From NCBI RefSeq assembly GCF_025465275.1, contig NZ_JAODNK010000031.1:1-64000 (forward strand): DNA of 64,000 nt, given 5' to 3'. The translations under genes were made by a program, and so were the position numbers. The notes below the pieces were generated by a model. It did no database searches, was not told the DNA's origin, and saw nothing but the letters and a program-made list of their open reading frames with translations. The stretch's first letter is position 1. Each line of letters opens with the position of its first letter. The DNA is from Nocardia sp. (lineage in GTDB: Bacteria; Actinomycetota; Actinomycetes; Mycobacteriales; Mycobacteriaceae). Of this stretch, positions 59,501 to 64,000 are shown in pieces.

Positions 59501-60808
59501 GTGATGGGGCATCGAGCACTGCTAGCGCTGGTATGTATCGTTCTGGCTGCATTGTGCGCGGTCATCACGCCTGGAACTGCCGCAGCCGATCCCGGGCTAC
59601 CGCCGGTCGGGAGCAATTTCCTGTGGGGTGTGTCGAGTTCCGGGTTCCAGAGCGAAGGCTCTGCACCGGACAGTAATTGGAGCCGCTACGCCGGATCCGG
59701 CCGGGCCGAGGGCTACCGCGATTCTGTCGATTTCTTTCATCGCTACGGTGAAGATATCCAGCATGCGTCCGACCTCGGTGTCGGCGTCTACCGGATCAGC
59801 GTGGAATGGGCGCGGGTGCAGCCGAATCCGGGCGAATGGGATTTCTCCTTCTACGACAGCGTGATCGCACGGATTCGTGCGGCCGGGATGCGGCCGATGA
59901 TCACCCTGGACCACTGGGTATTCCCGGGGTGGGAGGTCGATCGCGGCGGCTGGCGTAATCCGGGCATGGTCAATGATTGGCTGTTGAACGCCCGTGCTGT
60001 GGTGGATCGCTACGCGGGGTCCGATCCGCTGTGGGTCACCTTCAACGAGCCACTGGCCTATGTGGGACAGGAGCAGCGGATCGGTGATCTCGGCGTGCTC
60101 GATGTCGCGCCCATGATCGATCGGATGGTCACCGCGCACCGGGGGATCTACGACTACATCCACTCCCGGCAGGCCGATGCCATGGTCACCAGCAATATCG
60201 CGTACTCGGCTATCGGTGCTGGGCAAGCGGATGCGTCCTTCGCGGATCGCATCGCCGACAAACTCGACTACGTCGGAATCGATTACTACTACGGCGGATC
60301 GCTGAGCAATCCGCCGAATCTGGCCGCGATGCTGACCAATCAGCCGTCGAGTCTCGTCCTGGAGCCCGAGGGCATCTACTACGTGCTGCGGCGATATGCG
60401 CAGAAGTTTCCGGGCCGGCCCCTCTACGTCGTCGAGAACGGTATGCCCTCCGATAACGGCTCACCCACCACAGACGGCATGACCCGTGCGGATAACTTGC
60501 GCGACACCGTCTATTGGGTGCAGCGCGCGAAGGCCGACGGCATGAACGTCATGGGCTACAACTACTGGAGTATCACCGACAACTACGAATGGGGCAGTTA
60601 CTCACCACGTTTCGGCCTCTACACCGTCGACGTCACCACCGACCCCGGACTGACCCGGCACCCCACCGACGCGGTGGGCGCCTACCACGACATCACCGCC
60701 GGCGGCGGCGTACCCGCCGGTTACCTGCCCACCAGAGCCCCGGCCCTGTGCTCCATGCAGGACCTGCCGTCGAGTTGCATCGCCCCGGTCGGCGTCCCGG
60801 GACGCTGA
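59501..60808 (+). CDS. Secreted GH1 beta-glycosidase
   Basis: A 435-residue glycoside hydrolase family 1 enzyme with a Sec signal (LLALVCIVLAALCAVITPGTAAAD). FLWGVSSSGFQSEG is the GH1 N-terminal signature. The acid/base Glu is in TFNEPLAY (about residue 185), the nucleophile Glu in YVVENGMPSD (about 314), and ITDNYEWGSYSPRFGLYTVD closes the aglycone site. Likely a beta-glucosidase or related. Export is unusual for GH1 enzymes, which are mostly cytosolic. GTG or ATG start at 59501/59504. Confidence 0.88.
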   Translation: MMGHRALLALVCIVLAALCAVITPGTAAADPGLPPVGSNFLWGVSSSGFQSEGSAPDSNWSRYAGSGRAEGYRDSVDFFHRYGEDIQHASDLGVGVYRISVEWARVQPNPGEWDFSFYDSVIARIRAAGMRPMITLDHWVFPGWEVDRGGWRNPGMVNDWLLNARAVVDRYAGSDPLWVTFNEPLAYVGQEQRIGDLGVLDVAPMIDRMVTAHRGIYDYIHSRQADAMVTSNIAYSAIGAGQADASFADRIADKLDYVGIDYYYGGSLSNPPNLAAMLTNQPSSLVLEPEGIYYVLRRYAQKFPGRPLYVVENGMPSDNGSPTTDGMTRADNLRDTVYWVQRAKADGMNVMGYNYWSITDNYEWGSYSPRFGLYTVDVTTDPGLTRHPTDAVGAYHDITAGGGVPAGYLPTRAPALCSMQDLPSSCIAPVGVPGR

Positions 60809-60812
60809 CCGG
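60785..60812 (+). terminator. Near-perfect palindrome over the GH1 stop codon
   Basis: A 28-bp near-palindrome (CCGGTC, then GCGTCCCGGGACGC, then GACCGG) contains the GH1 stop codon TGA at 60806-60808. One G-T mismatch interrupts the stem. It could act as a terminator. Confidence 0.5.
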
Positions 60813-60848
60813 CGCATTTGCCGACGAAGCTCGAGTCGATGTGGTTTC

Positions 60849-61295
60849 TCAGGTGAACAGCGAGCCGGTCTGCGGGTTGATCCAGAGCGGGAGTCCATCG
60901 GCGAGACACACACTGCCGGAATTGATTCCGACACGGTGGACCTCGATATCGAGATGCCCGGTCGCGGTGTAGCCGTCCGGCTTGTGCTGCCGCACCTCAA
61001 TGGTGTGCCAGCCGAGATTGCCGGGGGTCCACAGCACCTCCGGATCCCCGTTCGCATCGAGCGTGACCGGCCCCAAGGGGGCGCCATTGTCGCTGATCTC
61101 GAATCCACTGCCGGCCGGATCGGTGATGCCCGCCTGGATGGTCTGCGGGCAGCCCATGACCGGACCCTGGCTACCGGTGTTGTAGACGATGACGCCGACG
61201 ATCTCTGCGCCGGCATGCGGGGCGGCGGGAAGCAGAACCGCCACGGTGGAGCAGGCCGCGACCGCGAGGCCGCGCCGGAACGGATGAGCTGTCAT
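60849..61295 (-). CDS. Small secreted protein of unknown function
   Basis: A 148-residue protein with a Sec signal (RRGLAVAACSTVAVLLPAAPHAGAE, cleavage after AGA). The mature part of about 118 residues is beta-rich, with two cysteines (MGCPQTI and SVCLADG), an immunoglobulin-like strand pattern, and LWINPQTGSLFT at the end. No family is recognised. Convergent with the GH1 gene by 40 bp. Confidence 0.65.
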   Translation of the reverse strand: MTAHPFRRGLAVAACSTVAVLLPAAPHAGAEIVGVIVYNTGSQGPVMGCPQTIQAGITDPAGSGFEISDNGAPLGPVTLDANGDPEVLWTPGNLGWHTIEVRQHKPDGYTATGHLDIEVHRVGINSGSVCLADGLPLWINPQTGSLFT

Positions 61296-61412
61296 GATGC
61301 GATTCCTTCGGGTGGGTTCATCCAACGGAGTAGTGCAACGATGACCTGCCGCGTAGACCTCAGCCAGGTGTGCCACCGATCTTCTCATCCAGGGTGATGC
61401 CGGCGATCCGCA

Positions 61413-61553
61413 GTTCTCGACATCACCGACCACGGACTACTCCTACTGGAAACAGCCCCCGGCATCACCGTCGACGAAGTCCGCACCGCCACAGCCGCCG
61501 ATTTCCGGATCGCCCCGACGGTACTGGCGATAGGGGAAAGGCGATATGACTGA
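61413..61553 (+). pseudogene. C-terminal fragment of a CoA-transferase beta subunit (ScoB/PcaJ-like)
   Basis: A 46-residue open stretch reading VLDITDHGLLLLETAPGITVDEVRTATAADFRIAP resembles the C-terminal end of 3-oxoacid CoA-transferase subunit B. It lacks a start and the entire rest of the gene. Flanking DNA upstream shows nothing recognisable. Confidence 0.5.
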
Positions 61554-61561
61554 AGTTTCTG

Positions 61562-62326
61562 TCAGGAGTTGCTGTGGTGGTGGTCGTTGAGGACTGTGGT
61601 AGGACGGATTTCGCCGGTTGTCAGTTGCCGGGCTACTTCGGTCAGGCGGGTGCTGCGGCGCCGTCCGTAGGAGCGCAGTGCTTGGAATGCCTGGTCCATG
61701 TCGAGGTTGCCTGCTTGTGCGAGAACACCTTTGGCCTGTTCGATAGTGACGCGGTTGACCAATGCGCCCTGCAGTTGTTCGGTGAGTATCTCGCTGCGGT
61801 GGATGGCTCGTTCCTGGAGGATTCCGATGGTCGCGGTGTCGGCGAGGGCCTGGGCGACTCGAACGTCTTGTTCGTGCATGGGCTCTGGTGTGCAGCCGAA
61901 GAGATTCAATGCGCCGATGGTCTCGTGGCGCAGTCGCATCGGGATCGCGTGCACTGCGGCGAACCCTTCGTTCAGGGCTTGCGGGACGAATTTCGGCCAG
62001 CGGTCCGCTGCTTCGGTGAGGTCGGCAACGAGGACCGGTTCGCCGGAGTGCACGCAATCCCAGCACGGACCCTCGCTGGTCTGGATCTGGTACAGCTCGA
62101 GCATTGCGGCCTGTTCGGTGGAAGAGGCCAGCATCTGCAGACCACCACGCTGGTCGGACATGAGGATTCCGGCGGCGGCGGCGTCGAAGAGCTGAACACA
62201 CTGGGAGACGAGTTCGTGCAGGACATCCACGACGTCGTAGTCGTCGACCAGAGTGTCTGCCATCTGCACGAACGCGTCCAGGAGCCTGGACTCTCGTTCG
62301 CCGCTCGACAGTTGTGCATCGGACAT
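61562..62326 (-). CDS. GAF-ANTAR transcription antitermination regulator
   Basis: A 254-residue protein. GAF domain (about residues 15-155): LFDAAAAGILMSDQRGGLQMLASST, ending at ALNEGFAAVHAIPMRLRHETIGALNLF. ANTAR domain (about 182-235): LTEQLQGALVNRVTIEQAKGVLAQAG. ANTAR binds paired RNA hairpins to prevent termination, and the GAF presumably senses a small molecule or redox state. It is 14 bp downstream of a second GAF-ANTAR gene. Confidence 0.9.
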   Translation of the reverse strand: MSDAQLSSGERESRLLDAFVQMADTLVDDYDVVDVLHELVSQCVQLFDAAAAGILMSDQRGGLQMLASSTEQAAMLELYQIQTSEGPCWDCVHSGEPVLVADLTEAADRWPKFVPQALNEGFAAVHAIPMRLRHETIGALNLFGCTPEPMHEQDVRVAQALADTATIGILQERAIHRSEILTEQLQGALVNRVTIEQAKGVLAQAGNLDMDQAFQALRSYGRRRSTRLTEVARQLTTGEIRPTTVLNDHHHSNS

Positions 62327-62340
62327 GGCGCTATCTCCGT

Positions 62341-63075
62341 TCAAGGCTGATCCAGGGCGAGGGGGTCGATACGACGAGCGACCAGATCATCCGCGACATC
62401 GTCGACCAGACGTCCGGTAGCGAATGCGTATCCGCGCAGCCGCGCGAGTGCGTGGTCCGCGGAGATGTCGAGTGCGGCAATGAGCATCCCGGTCGCCTGG
62501 TGTACCTGTGTGCGATTTGCCGGCAGATCGGTCCACCACACCGCATCCGAGGTGCTCGGGCGCATCCCGAGCAGGGCGAGGGTCACGATATCGACGACTT
62601 GCAGGGCAATGGCCACATCGGCGGTGGACAGCCAGCCGGACTCTTCGCGATAGAGATCCATCGCGCCGAAACTGATCACGCCGCGGATCAGCGGAAATGC
62701 GAAGATCGCGCCGACCGGCTGGCCGACCATTTCCGCGGCGAAGACCGGCCACGTCGTGATCGTGGCGGCGCGCAGGTCCGCGACCAGTACCGGGCGGCGG
62801 GTCCGGACCGCCTCGAAACATGGTCCTTCGCCGAGGCTGAATTGCAGCGCCTCGATCTTGGCGACGACTTCGTCACTGGCATACAGTGTTTCGCGCCTGT
62901 CGGTGTCGGTCATCAGTGAGATCGAGGCACCGTCGATCGGTAGTAGTTCCACACACGATCGACCCAGCTGCGCCACCGCGTCCAGGGCGCCGTCGCTGTT
63001 GTGCAAGGCGAACAGCAGCGCCTCCCGAGCGTTGCTTACCGAGTCACTGGTCGGGTCGGACTCACCGACGACCAT
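62341..63075 (-). CDS. GAF-ANTAR regulator, second copy
   Basis: A 244-residue GAF-ANTAR protein. GAF: GDRCVELLPIDGASISLM-type region with SLGEGPCFEAVRTRRPVLVADLRAA and VGAIFAFPLIRG; ANTAR: LPANRTQVHQATGMLIAALDISADHALARLRGYA. ATG at 63075 (MVVGESD) is favoured, since the frame upstream has no ribosome-binding site. Forms a two-gene operon with the next one; both are divergent from a SigB/SigF-type sigma gene. Confidence 0.85.
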   Translation of the reverse strand: MVVGESDPTSDSVSNAREALLFALHNSDGALDAVAQLGRSCVELLPIDGASISLMTDTDRRETLYASDEVVAKIEALQFSLGEGPCFEAVRTRRPVLVADLRAATITTWPVFAAEMVGQPVGAIFAFPLIRGVISFGAMDLYREESGWLSTADVAIALQVVDIVTLALLGMRPSTSDAVWWTDLPANRTQVHQATGMLIAALDISADHALARLRGYAFATGRLVDDVADDLVARRIDPLALDQP

Positions 63076-63486
63076 CACCGCCCTCGTAACGAGGCCATCG
63101 GGCGCACGGCCACATTCATTGAAGTACCGCGATTCTTTGAATAGCGCGTGGGATTGAGACCGGTCACTTGCCGTCTTACCCGATGGTTCGAACTCCAACC
63201 GGTACCGACCCCAGCCGTGACTGTTAGGCTATAACAGCAGGCACGGCTCCACGAGAAATCGTGTGCTCGAATACATCTGCTGTCCTTGACCCAGGCAGTC
63301 GAAACGCATCAGCGCGACGACGAAGGGCAGCATTCTGTACACCGGATCCCAGTCCCTGGAACCCGCGGGCAACGCCATGCGCAGTGCCCGTCGGCGTGCG
63401 CAGTGCGGCGTCAGGATTCCTCCGCCCTCGCAACGTCTGCCCCGGTGATGGGCCCCGTCGTAAATTTTCGCCGAAATCAGGCAGTG
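63076..63486. other. Divergent promoter region between ANTAR and sigma genes
   Basis: About 410 bp with no supported gene. Open stretches on either strand look like codon-shadow noise. No clear palindrome or ANTAR-type paired hairpin was identified by eye. Confidence 0.4.
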
Positions 63487-64000
63487 ATGCCGAATTCGGC
63501 TGTCCGCCCTCGTGTTTCGCGTAAGAACTACGGGGGCGGCCGTTGCGGCGATATCGAACCGCTGCTGGCCGATCTGACCCGCCTCAGCGCGGCGGCTCCG
63601 GGCCGAATTGTCTTGCGGGAGGAAGCGATCGCGCGGTGCCTGCCGCTGGCCGAACAGATTGCCCGCAGGTTCGCCGGCCGCGGTGCGTCCTTCGACGACC
63701 TGCTGCAGGTTGCCCGTCTGGGGCTTGTGCACGCGGTGGATCGTTTCGACCCCGTTGATGGCGCGCCATTTCTGGCCTTCGCGGTGCCCATCATTGTCGG
63801 TGAGGTTCGCCGGTTCTTCCGCGATGGCACCTGGGAGCTGCGAGTCCCGCGGCGAGTCATAGAAATTCAGCAGCTGCTCGGCCCGGCCACCGAGGCACTG
63901 ACGCAGCAGTTGGGCCGCCCGCCCATTGCCAGGCAGATCGCGGCCGAACTGGGCTTCGATCTGGGCGAGGTCACCCAGGCGCTGGTCGCCCGCAACGCTT
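63487..64000 (+). CDS. SigB/SigF-type RNA polymerase sigma factor, 3' end outside window
   Basis: The gene runs off the window with about 171 codons visible. Region 2 reads LAEQIARRFAGRGASFDDLLQVARLGLVHAVDRFDP and LAFAVPIIVGEVRRFFRD, followed by WELRVPRRVIEIQQL of region 3. This matches group 3 sigma factors (SigF/SigB). ATG at 63487 or an in-frame ATG at 63448 may start it. Together with the divergent ANTAR pair it forms a stress or general regulation cluster. Confidence 0.88.
   Translation, partial: MPNSAVRPRVSRKNYGGGRCGDIEPLLADLTRLSAAAPGRIVLREEAIARCLPLAEQIARRFAGRGASFDDLLQVARLGLVHAVDRFDPVDGAPFLAFAVPIIVGEVRRFFRDGTWELRVPRRVIEIQQLLGPATEALTQQLGRPPIARQIAAELGFDLGEVTQALVARNA

Noticed and set aside
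1..64000. CRISPR arrays, tRNA or rRNA genes
   Set aside because: No regularly spaced repeats with spacers, and no cloverleaf or rRNA-like stretch was recognised by eye.

Overview
The window is high-GC actinobacterial DNA with dense, tightly packed genes, many GTG starts and frequent 4-bp GTGA/ATGA gene overlaps. The gene set points to Nocardia or a close relative in the Mycobacteriales: a DUF222/13E12-type HNH protein, an RGCVC-type small protein, a DUF2786 protein, a GlnA4-type operon laid out as I remember Mycobacterium tuberculosis Rv2860c-Rv2857c, a family 2A (SrpI/MmpI-like) encapsulin, GAF-ANTAR proteins beside a SigB/SigF-type sigma factor, many TetR/MarR regulators and several P450s. 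The genus is inferred; no rRNA or tRNA gene was seen.

Layout. 1-2.3 kb: 3' end of an HNH gene, a perfect hairpin, then a large imperfect inverted repeat (arms about 210 bp) that abuts a broken MarR gene and a small cupin gene. 2.2-10.4 kb: redox and lipid genes (FAD oxidoreductase, zinc alcohol dehydrogenase, P450 with a divergent TetR), a luciferase-family gene with a large internal deletion, and half of a two-domain AsnC regulator. 10.4-12.4 kb: LapA-like protein and an orphan TerF-like TerD-VWA protein. 12.4-18.3 kb: polyamine or amino-alcohol utilisation (APC permease; glnA4, class-I amidotransferase, aldehyde dehydrogenase, SDR). 18.3-23.6 kb: MarR- and TetR-controlled oxidoreductases with well preserved repeated operators. 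23.8-27.5 kb: two tiny proteins, DUF2786 protein, a Ser/Thr kinase running into a spermidine-synthase-like gene. 27.5-30.9 kb: encapsulin shell plus cysteine desulfurase cargo, with a phenolic acid decarboxylase upstream. 31-39.2 kb: mixed accessory genes (PPOX, LysR, serine hydrolase, secreted proteins, CHRD lipoprotein, type II NADH dehydrogenase, TetR-MFS).

39.4-44.6 kb: a five-gene operon in which every gene overlaps the next by 4 bp: APC permease, FMN 2-hydroxyacid oxidase, RidA, SAM methyltransferase, FAD-linked 2-hydroxyacid dehydrogenase. I do not recognise it as a described pathway, and it is the best candidate here for an undescribed system. 44.6-48.9 kb: VOC protein, a 52-residue protein, MBL hydrolase and mycothiol-type isomerase with a divergent GAF-LuxR regulator, and an XRE/MmyB regulator. 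49-55.3 kb: a Baeyer-Villiger-like monooxygenase, P450 and SDR operon with a TetR, then an NCS2 permease. 55.6-64 kb: alpha/beta hydrolase, universal stress proteins, LtrA, a secreted GH1 glycosidase, a small secreted protein, two GAF-ANTAR regulators and the 5' part of a sigma factor gene that leaves the window.

Working together: the clearest functional units are the encapsulin nanocompartment (shell plus sulfur-mobilising cargo), the glutamylation-type amine catabolic operon, the permease/2-hydroxyacid/methyltransferase operon, and the BVMO-P450-SDR catabolic set. The window also holds several decayed genes (MarR, LLM, MFS, CoA-transferase and AsnC pieces).
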